This document shows positions 52,628 through 61,981 of a stretch of DNA of 64,000 bases, one piece after another. The stretch comes from Nocardia uniformis NBRC 13702 (lineage in GTDB: Bacteria; Actinomycetota; Actinomycetes; Mycobacteriales; Mycobacteriaceae): positions 1-64,000 of the forward strand of contig NZ_BDCE01000075.1 in NCBI RefSeq assembly GCF_001613345.1, given 5' to 3'. The notes under the pieces are model-generated. The model saw only the letters and a list, made by a program, of their open reading frames with translations. It searched no databases and was not told the DNA's origin. The position numbers were made by a program, and so were the translations under genes. Every line of letters starts with the position of its first letter. Position 1 is the first letter of the stretch.

Positions 52628-54295
52628 TCAGAGGCCGGAGGCGGTGATGAGCATGCGGCCATTGCTGGATTCGACCTGGATCCAACGGTTTTCGCTGGAG
52701 GTGGAACCGTTCTTCAGGGTGTAGGTGAGTGCCACGGTGGCGCGGTTGTTCCCGGACGGGGTGACACCGCCGACGCGGACGGCGGCGATGGTGCCCCAGA
52801 ACTGGGCGTAGGTATTGAAGCCACCGGTGGTCGCCTGGTACGACGGCGACAGCATCGACCACGCCCCGCTCACATTGCCGGGCAGCATGCCGTAGTAGCT
52901 CTGTACGAACGAGGCGACCGACGCCGGGGTGGGCGGTGCGACCGAGGTGGTGGTCGGTGGCACCGTGGTCGTTGTGGTGGTGGTCGTGCTGGGTTGGGCA
53001 CTGGTCGTGCTGGGCGCGGCGCTGGTGCTGGGCGCGACGGTCGGGGTCGGCTGCTGAGTATCCGCCTGGCCCTGGGCTACGGCGGTGGTCGGGGCGGTGG
53101 CATCGGAGCCGCCGCCGGGCGGGGCGACCACCGAACTGCCGGTGGCGACGGGTGGATCCTCGGTGCCACCGCCACGATTCACGGTGGTGGCGATGACGGT
53201 GGCGATCAGCAGCGCGGCCACGACACCGAGACCGACCAGGGCGAACTGCCGGCGGTCGCGGCCCTTGCCACCCTGCCCGCTACCGGTCTCGAAGCTCGGC
53301 GGAAGCGGCGGCCCGGGTGTCCGCGCCGCGCTCATATCCACATGCTGGGTGGCATCATCGGCCTCACCGACCGGAACCTGGTTCCGCGACGGGGACAGGA
53401 CCGTGGTCTTCGTCGACTCGTCGTCGGCGGCCGCCGACGGCAGGATCCGGGTCGGATTCGCGATCACGGGCGCACCGCGTCCCTCGGCCACCGCCTGCAG
53501 CGCCTCGTGGGCCTGCTTCATGGTGGGCCGCGAATCGGCGTCGGCACCGAGCAGTTCCATCAGCACCGGCCCGAGCGGTCCGGCGCGCCGCGGTTCGGGA
53601 ACCTGCGCCCGAGCCACCGAATGCAGGACGGCCAGGGGGTTGTCACCCTCGCCGAACGGCGGCATACCCTCCACGGCCGCGTAAAGGGTGGAGCCGAGCG
53701 CGAAGACATCCGATGGCGATTCCGGATTCTCGCCGCGCGCCACCTCGGGTGAGAGGTAGGCGGGGGTCCCGGCCAGGAATCCGGTGGAGGTGACGGTCAC
53801 ATCGCCCACGGCGCGGGAGATACCGAAGTCGGTGATCTTCACCGTTCCGTCATCGGCGACAAGGATATTGGCGGGCTTCACATCCCGGTGCACGATGCCG
53901 GCGTCGTGCGCGGCGGCCATCGCCGCCGCCACCTTGGCCCCGATTCGGGCGACCTCGGTCGGCGGCAGCTGCCCCTTCTCCCGCATGAGCGCGGCCAGGC
54001 TGGGGGCATTGACATATTCCATGACCAGCCACGGCTGGCCGTCTTCCTCGGCGACATCGAAGACCGTGACGGCATTGGTGTGATGCAGGCGCGCCGCGAT
54101 CCGCCCCTCGCGCATGGCCCGCATGCGGGCCTCCAGGGCCTGGGACCGGGATAGGCCCGGTCCCAGGATCAGCTGGTTGACCGCCACCGTGCGCCGCAAT
54201 CGCACATCGGTCGCGCGCCACACGACTCCCATCGCACCGGTCCCGATCGGATCCCCGAGCCGATACCGTCCCGCAATCAGCCGGTCTGAAGTCAT
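52628..54295 (-). CDS. Transmembrane Ser/Thr protein kinase lacking the usual beta-3 lysine
   Basis: A 555-residue receptor-like kinase. The kinase domain (about 8-270) has the Gly loop IGTGAMGVVW, HRDVKPANIL, the DFG motif (ITDFGISRA) and APE-like SPEVAR, but the VAVK position reads TVAVNQLIL, with Asn40 (codon AAC, 54176-54178) in place of the ATP-binding lysine. A single helix (FALVGLGVVAALLIATVIAT) leads to a Thr/Pro-rich linker and an extracellular domain of about 110 residues (VASFVQSYYGMLPGNVSGAW) resembling an NTF2-like sensor fold. It may be a pseudokinase or use another lysine. Confidence 0.88.
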   Translation of the reverse strand: MTSDRLIAGRYRLGDPIGTGAMGVVWRATDVRLRRTVAVNQLILGPGLSRSQALEARMRAMREGRIAARLHHTNAVTVFDVAEEDGQPWLVMEYVNAPSLAALMREKGQLPPTEVARIGAKVAAAMAAAHDAGIVHRDVKPANILVADDGTVKITDFGISRAVGDVTVTSTGFLAGTPAYLSPEVARGENPESPSDVFALGSTLYAAVEGMPPFGEGDNPLAVLHSVARAQVPEPRRAGPLGPVLMELLGADADSRPTMKQAHEALQAVAEGRGAPVIANPTRILPSAAADDESTKTTVLSPSRNQVPVGEADDATQHVDMSAARTPGPPLPPSFETGSGQGGKGRDRRQFALVGLGVVAALLIATVIATTVNRGGGTEDPPVATGSSVVAPPGGGSDATAPTTAVAQGQADTQQPTPTVAPSTSAAPSTTSAQPSTTTTTTTTVPPTTTSVAPPTPASVASFVQSYYGMLPGNVSGAWSMLSPSYQATTGGFNTYAQFWGTIAAVRVGGVTPSGNNRATVALTYTLKNGSTSSENRWIQVESSNGRMLITASGL

Positions 54296-54374
54296 GTGGT
54301 TGTACCCCTCCTGCTGGCGTCACGCCGAGCCCACCGTGGGACTCTGCGTGATCTGCCCGGAAACTCTCGAAATC

Positions 54375-57300
54375 CTATGCGTTGAAGTACTTTGCTTCCG
54401 GATGCAGCAGTACGAACGCATCGGTCGACTGCTCCGGATGCAGTTGCAGCTCCTCCGACAGCACCACTCCGATTCGGCCCGCATCCAGCAGGTCGACCAG
54501 CTTGGCGCGATCTTCCAGGTCCGGGCAGGCCCCGTAGCCGAAGGAGTAACGTGCTCCACGGTAGCCGAGTTTGAAGTAGTCGAGCACATCGGCGGGATCG
54601 GACTCGGCGACCGAATGTCCTTCCAGCACAAGCTCTTCCCGAATGCGACGATGCCAGTATTCGGCCATCGCCTCGGTGAGCTGCACACCGATGCCGTGCA
54701 CCTCCAGATAGTCGCGGTAGTTGTTCTCCGCGAACAGCACATTCGCGAAATCGGCAATGGGCTGACCCATGGTGACCAGCTGGAACGGCAGCACATCGAC
54801 CTGGCCGGTCTCGCGCGCCTTCTCCCGTGAGCGAATGAAGTCGGCGATGCACAGGAACCGGTCGCGCTGCTGACGCGGGAAGGTGAACCGATAACGCTGC
54901 GGCGCATCAGGATTCGGCTCGGTGAGAACGATCACATCATCGCCCTCGGAGACCGCCGGGAAGTAGCCATACACCAGCGCGGCGTGCTGGAGCACACCTT
55001 CGGCGATCAGCCGGTCCAGCCAATACCGCAGTCGCGGCTTACCTTCGGTCTCCACCAGTTCCTCGTAGGTGGGCCCGTCTCCGGCTCGCTGACCGCGCAG
55101 CCCCCACTGGCCCAGGAATAGCGCCCGTTCGTCCAGGAGACCCGAATAATCTTGCAGCGACAGCCCCTTCACCACGCGGGTGCCCCAGAACGGCGGTACC
55201 GCGACGGGCAGGTCGGCGGCCACGTCCGAGCGCGCGGGCACCTCGACGGGAACTTCCTTGGCGCGGCGCTCTTCGGCGATGCGCTTGGAACGCTGATGCC
55301 GGGCCTTGCGTTCGGCGGCCTTCTCGCGTTCGGCAACGGCTTCCGGGCTGTCGGGGTCGGGACCGCCGCCGCGCTTGCGGGTCATGATCTCGTCCATGAG
55401 CCGCAGTCCCTCGAAAGCGTCACGCGCGTAGTGCACATCGCCCTCGTAGACCTCGGTGAGGTCGTTCTCGACATAGCCGCGGGTGAGCGCCGCACCGCCG
55501 AGTAGGACCGGGAACTGCTCGGCCACCCCCTTGGCATTGAGCTCGGCGAGGTTCTCCTTCATGATCACCGTCGACTTCACCAGCAGACCGGACATGCCGA
55601 TGACATCGGCCTTCTTGTCCACGGCGGCATCGAGAATGGTCGCGATCGGCTGCTTGATCCCGAGATTGACGACCTCGTAGCCGTTATTGGACAAGATGAT
55701 GTCGACCAGGTTCTTGCCGATATCGTGCACATCGCCCTTGACGGTGGCCAGCACGATGCGGCCCTTACCGCTGTCGTCGGTGGCCTCCATATGCGGTTCC
55801 AGGTGCGCCACCGCGGTCTTCATCACCTCGGCCGACTGCAGCACGAACGGCAGCTGCATCTGCCCGGAGCCGAACAGCTCACCCACGGTCTTCATACCCG
55901 ACAGCAGCGTCTCATTGATGATCTTGAGCGGCGGCACCTCTTTCATCGCCTCATCGAGATCGGCTTCCAGCCCATTGCGTTCGCCGTCGACAATGCGGCG
56001 CGCGAGCCGCTCGAACAGCGGCAGCGCCGCCAATTCCTCCGCGCGCGAGGCCTTCGACGAAGCCGTCGAAACGCCCTCGAACAATTCCATCAGATGCTGC
56101 AGTGGGTCGTAGCCCTCGCTGCGGCGGTCGTAGACCAGGTCCAGGGCGGCCTTGCGCTGCTCCTCCGGAATCCGCGCCATGGGCAGGATCTTCGACGCGT
56201 GCACGATCGCCGAATCCAAACCGGCCTCGACGCATTCGTTCATGAAGACCGAGTTGAGCACCTGCCGCGCGGCCGGGTTCAAACCGAAGGAGATATTCGA
56301 CAGCCCCAGCGTGGTCTGCACCTCCGGGTGTTTGCGCTTGAGCAACCGGATGGCCTCGATGGTTTCGATACCGTCGCGGCGCGACTCCTCCTGTCCGGTG
56401 CCGAGGGTGAAGGTGAGCGTATCGATAATGATGTCGCTCTCGAGCAGGCCCCAATTGCCGGTGATATCGGCGATCAGCCGCTCGGCAATCGCCACCTTGG
56501 TGTCGGCGGTGCGCGCCTGGCCTTCTTCGTCGATGGTCAACGCCACCACGGCCGCACCGTGTTCGGCTACGAGCTTCATGGTCTGCGCGAATCGTGAGTC
56601 CGGTCCGTCGCCGTCCTCGTAGTTGACCGAGTTGACCGCGCAGCGACCACCGAAGTGCTCCAAACCGGCCTGTAGCACCGGAGTTTCGGTGGAGTCGAGC
56701 ATGATCGGCAGGGTGGACGCGGTCGCCAGGCGAGAAGCCAACTCCCGCATATCCTTCGCACCGTCACGGCCGACGTAGTCGACGCACAGATCGAGCATAT
56801 GCGCGCCGTCACGGATCTGGTCCTTGGCGATATCGAGGCACTTCTGCCAGTCCTCGGCCAGCATGGCCTCGCGGAATGCCTTGGAGCCGTTGGCATTGGT
56901 GCGCTCGCCGATCATCATCACCGAGGCATCCTGCGCGAACGGCACCGAGGTGTAGATCGACGACACGCTCGGCTCGTGCTCGGGTACCCGCGTGGCGGGC
57001 TTCACCTCGCGCACCGCCTCGGCGACCTGCCGAATGTGTTCGGGCGTGGTGCCGCAGCAGCCACCTACGAGGGCCAGCCCGAATTCGCTGACGAACTGGC
57101 GCATGGCTACAGCCAGCTCTTCCGGTGTCAGCGGGTATTCCGCGCCATTGGCGCCCAGCACCGGCAGACCCGCGTTCGGCATGACCGAGACCGGCAGGTT
57201 CGCGTGCTTGGACAGATGCCGCAGATGCTCGCTCATCTCATCCGGGCCAGTGGCGCAGTTGAGGCCGATCATGTCGATACCCAGGGGTTCGAGCGCGGTG

Positions 57301-57953
57301 AGCGCGGCCCCGATCTCGGAGCCGACCAGCATGGTGCCGGTGGTCTCGACCGTCACGTGGGTAATTATCGGAATCCGGCGGCCCGCCCGCGCCATGGCGT
57401 GGCGGCTGCCGACGATCGCGGCCTTCACCTGCAACAGGTCCTGGCAGGTTTCGATGAGAATGGCGTCGGCGCCGCCGTCGAGCATTCCGAGGGCGGATTC
57501 GATGTAGGCATCGCGCAGGGTGGCGTAGGGCGCGTGGCCCAGGGTCGGCAGTTTGGTACCGGGACCCATCGACCCGAGGACATAGCGCGCAGTGCCGTCC
57601 GCGGACGGTCCCATCTCGTCGGCGACCTCACGGGCGAGGCGGGTACCGCGCTCGGAGAGATCACGAATACGGTCGGCGATGTCGTAGTCGGCCAGGTTGG
57701 GCAGGTTGCAGCCGAAGGTATTGGTCTCCACGGCGTCGGCCCCGGCCTCGAAATAGGCGCGGTGAATACTTTTCAGCACGTCGGGGCGGGTTTCGTTCAG
57801 GATTTCATTGCAACCCTCGAGTCCACGAAAGTCGTCCAGGGTTAAATCCGCGGCCTGCAACATGGTGCCCATCGCACCGTCGCCGATCACGACACGCTCG
57901 CTGAGCGTGGCGAGTAGGGTGGTATCGAACTCGGCGCGGGGGGACACAGACAT
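54375..57953 (-). CDS. metH: Cobalamin-dependent methionine synthase MetH
   Basis: MetH moves a methyl group from methyltetrahydrofolate to homocysteine through cobalamin. The protein is 1192 residues, equal to the mycobacterial length. Domains in order: homocysteine-binding (1 to about 320, zinc cysteines in GLNCATGP and VGGCCGTTPEH), pterin-binding (about 350-610, GERTNANGSKAFREAML), cobalamin cap and Rossmann domain with VKGDVHDIGKNLV (about residues 740-745), and the SAM-dependent activation domain (GTRVVKGLSLQDY to the end). The frame is open upstream to 58100, but homology begins at MSVSPRAEF. No cobalamin riboswitch was recognised upstream. Confidence 0.95.
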   Translation of the reverse strand: MSVSPRAEFDTTLLATLSERVVIGDGAMGTMLQAADLTLDDFRGLEGCNEILNETRPDVLKSIHRAYFEAGADAVETNTFGCNLPNLADYDIADRIRDLSERGTRLAREVADEMGPSADGTARYVLGSMGPGTKLPTLGHAPYATLRDAYIESALGMLDGGADAILIETCQDLLQVKAAIVGSRHAMARAGRRIPIITHVTVETTGTMLVGSEIGAALTALEPLGIDMIGLNCATGPDEMSEHLRHLSKHANLPVSVMPNAGLPVLGANGAEYPLTPEELAVAMRQFVSEFGLALVGGCCGTTPEHIRQVAEAVREVKPATRVPEHEPSVSSIYTSVPFAQDASVMMIGERTNANGSKAFREAMLAEDWQKCLDIAKDQIRDGAHMLDLCVDYVGRDGAKDMRELASRLATASTLPIMLDSTETPVLQAGLEHFGGRCAVNSVNYEDGDGPDSRFAQTMKLVAEHGAAVVALTIDEEGQARTADTKVAIAERLIADITGNWGLLESDIIIDTLTFTLGTGQEESRRDGIETIEAIRLLKRKHPEVQTTLGLSNISFGLNPAARQVLNSVFMNECVEAGLDSAIVHASKILPMARIPEEQRKAALDLVYDRRSEGYDPLQHLMELFEGVSTASSKASRAEELAALPLFERLARRIVDGERNGLEADLDEAMKEVPPLKIINETLLSGMKTVGELFGSGQMQLPFVLQSAEVMKTAVAHLEPHMEATDDSGKGRIVLATVKGDVHDIGKNLVDIILSNNGYEVVNLGIKQPIATILDAAVDKKADVIGMSGLLVKSTVIMKENLAELNAKGVAEQFPVLLGGAALTRGYVENDLTEVYEGDVHYARDAFEGLRLMDEIMTRKRGGGPDPDSPEAVAEREKAAERKARHQRSKRIAEERRAKEVPVEVPARSDVAADLPVAVPPFWGTRVVKGLSLQDYSGLLDERALFLGQWGLRGQRAGDGPTYEELVETEGKPRLRYWLDRLIAEGVLQHAALVYGYFPAVSEGDDVIVLTEPNPDAPQRYRFTFPRQQRDRFLCIADFIRSREKARETGQVDVLPFQLVTMGQPIADFANVLFAENNYRDYLEVHGIGVQLTEAMAEYWHRRIREELVLEGHSVAESDPADVLDYFKLGYRGARYSFGYGACPDLEDRAKLVDLLDAGRIGVVLSEELQLHPEQSTDAFVLLHPEAKYFNA

Positions 57954-58114
57954 GGACTCAAGAGTAGTAGGCGGGCCCGACATTCCGGGCCCCGGTGCGG
58001 TCTGTCCACGGTGTGAGACGCGGCGTGTCCGCCCGCCTCGCCGCTGAGATCGGTCGAAATCCAGGGTTGCGCGTCGCTGGCGCGTCATTCCAGCGCACAC
58101 CGTAGGCTGACCGG

Positions 58115-59008
58115 GTGAACGCCAGTGAACCCCCGGTGCCAGCCGAGACGGACCTCCCGACCTTGCGGGATCCCATCCTCGTCGCTGCCTTCGAAGGCTG
58201 GAATGACGCCGCCGACGCCTCGAGCGGCGCGGTCGAGCACCTCGAACTGATCTGGGACGCGCAGCCGCTGGCCGAACTCGATTCCGAGGACTATTACGAC
58301 TATCAGGTGAACCGTCCGACCGTCCGTCAGGTCGATGGTGTCACTCGCGAGATCGGGTGGCCGTCGGCCATGCTGTCGGTGTGCTCGCCTCCCGGTAGTG
58401 ACCGCGATGTGGTGCTGCTGCGCGGGGTCGAACCGAATATGCGCTGGCGCAGTTTCTGTGACGACATTCTCGAATTCGTGGAACAGCTCAAGGTATCCAC
58501 CGTGGTGATCCTGGGCGCGCTGCTGGCCGATACTCCGCACACCCGACCGGTTCCCGTCACCGGTACCGCCTATAACAAGGAGGCGGCCGAGCGGTTCAAC
58601 CTCGAGCAGACCCGCTACGAGGGTCCGACCGGAATTACCGGAGTACTTCAGGACGCGTGCGTCAAGGCGGGTGTTCCGGCGGTGTCGTTCTGGGCGGCGG
58701 TACCGCACTACGTCTCCCAGCCCCCCAATCCGAAAGCCGTGATCGCACTGCTGCATCGGGTCGAGGATGTCCTCGATGTGGAGGTGCCCCTCGGTGGGCT
58801 GCCCAAGCAGGCCGAGGAGTGGGAGGAGGCGGTCAATGAAATGACCACCGGCGATGAGGAAATCGCCGAATACGTGCGCTCGCTCGAGGAACGCGGCGAT
58901 GCCGAGATCGATCTCAACGAGGCCATGGCCAAGATCGACGGCGACGCCATTGCCGCCGAATTCGAGAAGTACCTGCGACGACGCGGACGCGGCAGCTTCG
59001 GTCTCTAA
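58115..59008 (+). CDS. PAC2-family protein (proteasome-assembly-chaperone-like)
   Basis: A 297-residue protein of the PAC2 family: LPTLRDPILVAAFEGWNDAA at the start, VTREIGWPSAMLSVCSPPGS, VVILGALLADTPHTRPVPVT and a charged helical C terminus (EWEEAVNEMTTGDEEIAEYV). The fold is shared with eukaryotic PAC2 proteasome chaperones, but the actinobacterial function is not established; it lies in the same region as the proteasome genes. GTG start; divergent from metH as in M. tuberculosis. Confidence 0.9.
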   Translation: MNASEPPVPAETDLPTLRDPILVAAFEGWNDAADASSGAVEHLELIWDAQPLAELDSEDYYDYQVNRPTVRQVDGVTREIGWPSAMLSVCSPPGSDRDVVLLRGVEPNMRWRSFCDDILEFVEQLKVSTVVILGALLADTPHTRPVPVTGTAYNKEAAERFNLEQTRYEGPTGITGVLQDACVKAGVPAVSFWAAVPHYVSQPPNPKAVIALLHRVEDVLDVEVPLGGLPKQAEEWEEAVNEMTTGDEEIAEYVRSLEERGDAEIDLNEAMAKIDGDAIAAEFEKYLRRRGRGSFGL

Positions 59009-59079
59009 CCGGGCACTATCGCGACACCATCCGAACGTCTCGGTGAGGGCAGCCTTGGCTCACTATTAGACTCGTCCGA

Positions 59080-61623
59080 ATGACCACGCCCCGGATCGCC
59101 GCGCATCTGCATGGATTCGGCGACCGAATCGCGCTGGTCCACGACGGCCGCGAACTCCGATATGCGGAGTTGGCGGAGCGGGTCAGCGCCTACGCGCACG
59201 ACCTCGGATCCGGTCGCCGCCTCGTCGCGTTGGCCGCCCGCAACGATTTCGGTTCGCTCATCGCCTATCTCGGCGCGCTGGAGGCCGGATGCGCGGTGCT
59301 GCTCACCGGATCGGTCACCGCCGAGCTCATCGATGTCTACGATCCGGATCTCGTGATCGAGGCCACCCAGGACGGCTCGACCCCGCGACCGCACCCGCGC
59401 CGCACCGGATCCGCGCATACCCTGCACCCGGAGCTGGCGCTGCTGCTGAGCACGTCGGGGTCCACCGGATCGCCGAAGCTGGTGCGGCTGTCGTATCGCA
59501 ATGTGCTGGCCAATGCGGAGTCGATCGCCGAGTACCTGGCGATAGCGGAGACCGACCGGGCGGCCACCACATTGCCGTTCTACTACTGCTACGGGCTTTC
59601 GGTACTGCACAGCTATCTGCTGCGTGGCGCGAGCCTGCTCATGACCAGCCGGTCGGTGCTGGAACCGGAATTCTGGGACGACTTCGGCGCCCAGCGCGCC
59701 ACCTCCTTCGCGGCCGTGCCCTATACCTTCGATCTCCTGGAACGGATCGGCTTCGACCGAATGGCGTTGCCGCACCTGCGCTACATCACCCAGGCCGGCG
59801 GACGGCTCGCGCCCGAGCGGGTCCGCCACTACGCCCAGCTCGGCGAGCGCACGGGCTGGGCGCTCTATGTCATGTACGGCCAGACCGAGGCGACCGCCCG
59901 AATGGCCTATCTACCACCGCGTTTAGCCGCCGAACACCCCGACTGCATCGGAATCCCCATTCCCGGCGGCACTTTCACCCTCGAACCGGTCGAGGGCGGC
60001 GACGAACTCGTCTACCACGGGCCGAATGTCATGATGGGCTACGCCGAAACGCCCGCCGAACTCGCCCTCGAGCCGCAGCTCACCCGGCTGCGCACCGGCG
60101 ATCTGGCGTGTCGCACTCCCGATGGCCTCTACCGCGTCATCGGCCGTCGCAGCCGCTTCGCCAAGATCTTCGGTCTGCGCATCGACCTACAGCGCATCGA
60201 ATCCGGCCTGGCCGCCGCCGGATACCCCGCCTGCTGTACCGACGACGGCGAAACCCTCGTCGCCGCGATCGAATGCGGCGATACCGCCGCCGCGGCCCGA
60301 CTCGCGGCGCGACTATCCGGTCTGCCGGTCGGCGCGGTGCGAGTCGCCGCGGTGGAGTCGATTCCTCGGCTACCCAATGGAAAACCGGACTATCCGACCA
60401 TTCGTCAATTGCCGGGCACGCCCGTCGCGGCGCACACCGATATCCGCACACTCTTCGCCGATGCACTCGGCCTGCACCCGGAAACCATCGATCCGCGGGC
60501 CAGCTTCGCCGACCTCGGCGGGGATTCCCTCACCTATGTGGCACTTTCGGTGCGTCTGGACCGCGCGCTCGGTCAGCTGCCGGTGAGCTGGCCCACCATG
60601 AGCGTCGCCGAACTCGAGTCACTCCCCCGGCGGCGCAATCGATTCGGCCGCTCGCTCGATACCGGCACGCTGCTGCGGGCGCTCGCCATTATCGCCGTTG
60701 TCGGTTCGCATATCGGACTATTCGTCTTGTGGGGCGGCGCGCACGTGCTGCTGGCGGTGGCGGGTTTCAACTTCGCCCGCTTCGCCGTCACCGCCGCACC
60801 CGCCGCCCAGCGGCTGCGCCGCACCCTGCGCACCACCGCCTTCATCGCCATTCCGACGGCGGTGTGGGTCGCGGCCACCCTGCCTTTCAGTGATTACTAC
60901 GGCTGGCAGAATGTGCTGCTGCTCAATAAGATTCTCGGCCCGCACGACAGCGCCACGGCCGGACATCTGTGGTTCGTCGAGGTACTGGTCTACATCGTGC
61001 TCGCCTCCGCACTACTGCTACGGCTTCCGATCGCCGACCGTCTGGAACGGTTGTCGCCGTTCTGGTTCGCCACCGGACTACTCGGGGTCGCCCTGATCTT
61101 CCGGTACCGGTCATTCAACCTGTACACCCCGGACAATGTGGCCTTCTCACCATTGGCATGTTGGCTTTTCGTCCTGGGCTGGGCCGCCGCCAAGGCCACG
61201 ACCCCGTGGCATCGCCTCCTACTCAGCGCGGTGGCGGTGGCCACGGTCTCCGGCTATTTCGACGAAACAGACCGGGAACGAATGATTCTCGCCGGCATCA
61301 TGCTGCTCATCTGGCTGCCCTCGGTTCGGGTACCCGCGCTTATCGCGGGCACGGCGGCCGTATTGGCGGATGCGTCACTGTTCACCTACCTGGTGCACTG
61401 GCAGGTGTATCCGCTTTTCGGGCAACATCACCTGGTTGCGTTACTCGTTTCGCTCGCGGCCGGAGTGGCCGCCGCTCGACTGATGGGATTGGCCCGTGCG
61501 GTCGCGAGGACCGCGACGGGCTCAGCAGCTCTCGACGGTCAGGACCTGGGCGGCCGCCTCCTGAGCCAGCTTCGCGATGAGAATGTCTCGCGGAATCGTT
61601 TGGCCGGCAAGATGATCGAGTGA
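59080..61623 (+). CDS. Fusion of adenylation domain, carrier domain and membrane acyltransferase (A-PCP-AT3)
   Basis: An 847-residue protein. Residues 1 to about 450 are an ANL adenylation domain (LLLSTSGSTGSPKLVRLSYR, VMYGQTEATARMAY, LRTGDLACRTPDGLYRVIGR, catalytic K435 in PNGKPDYP). Residues about 455-525 are a carrier domain with the phosphopantetheine serine S483 in DLGGDSLTYVAL. From about 535 onward there are eight to ten membrane helices with acyltransferase-3 features: LLRALAIIAVVGSHIGLFVL, LLAVAGFNFARF and HLWFVEVLVYIVLAS. The layout suggests activation, tethering and membrane transfer of one acyl or amino-acyl group by a single chain. The substrate is unknown. The last 102 bp overlap a convergent gene. 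Confidence 0.88.
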   Translation: MTTPRIAAHLHGFGDRIALVHDGRELRYAELAERVSAYAHDLGSGRRLVALAARNDFGSLIAYLGALEAGCAVLLTGSVTAELIDVYDPDLVIEATQDGSTPRPHPRRTGSAHTLHPELALLLSTSGSTGSPKLVRLSYRNVLANAESIAEYLAIAETDRAATTLPFYYCYGLSVLHSYLLRGASLLMTSRSVLEPEFWDDFGAQRATSFAAVPYTFDLLERIGFDRMALPHLRYITQAGGRLAPERVRHYAQLGERTGWALYVMYGQTEATARMAYLPPRLAAEHPDCIGIPIPGGTFTLEPVEGGDELVYHGPNVMMGYAETPAELALEPQLTRLRTGDLACRTPDGLYRVIGRRSRFAKIFGLRIDLQRIESGLAAAGYPACCTDDGETLVAAIECGDTAAAARLAARLSGLPVGAVRVAAVESIPRLPNGKPDYPTIRQLPGTPVAAHTDIRTLFADALGLHPETIDPRASFADLGGDSLTYVALSVRLDRALGQLPVSWPTMSVAELESLPRRRNRFGRSLDTGTLLRALAIIAVVGSHIGLFVLWGGAHVLLAVAGFNFARFAVTAAPAAQRLRRTLRTTAFIAIPTAVWVAATLPFSDYYGWQNVLLLNKILGPHDSATAGHLWFVEVLVYIVLASALLLRLPIADRLERLSPFWFATGLLGVALIFRYRSFNLYTPDNVAFSPLACWLFVLGWAAAKATTPWHRLLLSAVAVATVSGYFDETDRERMILAGIMLLIWLPSVRVPALIAGTAAVLADASLFTYLVHWQVYPLFGQHHLVALLVSLAAGVAAARLMGLARAVARTATGSAALDGQDLGGRLLSQLRDENVSRNRLAGKMIE

Positions 61624-61830
61624 CGGCACCACAACATGGTGGGCATCGGCACGCTTGAGTTCGGCGGTCAGCTCCGCGAATGCGGTGCCATCGCCAGGGG
61701 TCGATTCATGGAACGTGGCGGCGAAGCAGAAACCTGCCGAACTCGCCATATCGCACATGGCGACTTCCAGCTCATCGCTGCGGCCATCGGCCAAATCGTC
61801 ACGCACGTACCCATAGATCAACGCTTCCAC
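61522..61830 (-). CDS. Small resolvase-like protein without the catalytic serine
   Basis: A 102-residue protein: MEALIYGYVRDDLADGRSDE, then AFAELTAELKRADAHHVVVP and SLDHLAGQ. The pattern follows the N-terminal domain of serine recombinases (GYxR near the start, VVVPSLDxLxR late), but the serine after GYVR is an aspartate and no DNA-binding tail exists. A catalytic role is therefore unlikely; a DNA- or regulator-binding role is possible. GTG start with GGAGG five bases upstream. Divergent from the XRE regulator and overlapping the fusion acyltransferase gene by 102 bp tail to tail. Confidence 0.7.
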   Translation of the reverse strand: MEALIYGYVRDDLADGRSDELEVAMCDMASSAGFCFAATFHESTPGDGTAFAELTAELKRADAHHVVVPSLDHLAGQTIPRDILIAKLAQEAAAQVLTVESC

Positions 61831-61981
61831 CCGAACCTCCGTTGGATAGGGGATCGCTGTTCTCCTGTGTGCCCACTACGAAGTGTGACGTTCTCACGAA
61901 TGCAATTGCAGATGTCAACCCACTGACACTCGAATGCCCTATCCGGGTCCACCGCGCGTTAACTGGTGAGATACTACCTAC

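Noticed and set aside
57954..58114. Cobalamin riboswitch upstream of metH
   Set aside because: The 161-bp gap lacks a recognisable B12-box and is short for the full element.
61522..61830. Active serine recombinase / mobile element
   Set aside because: The nucleophile position is aspartate, there is no DNA-binding domain, and no att sites or inverted ends were seen.
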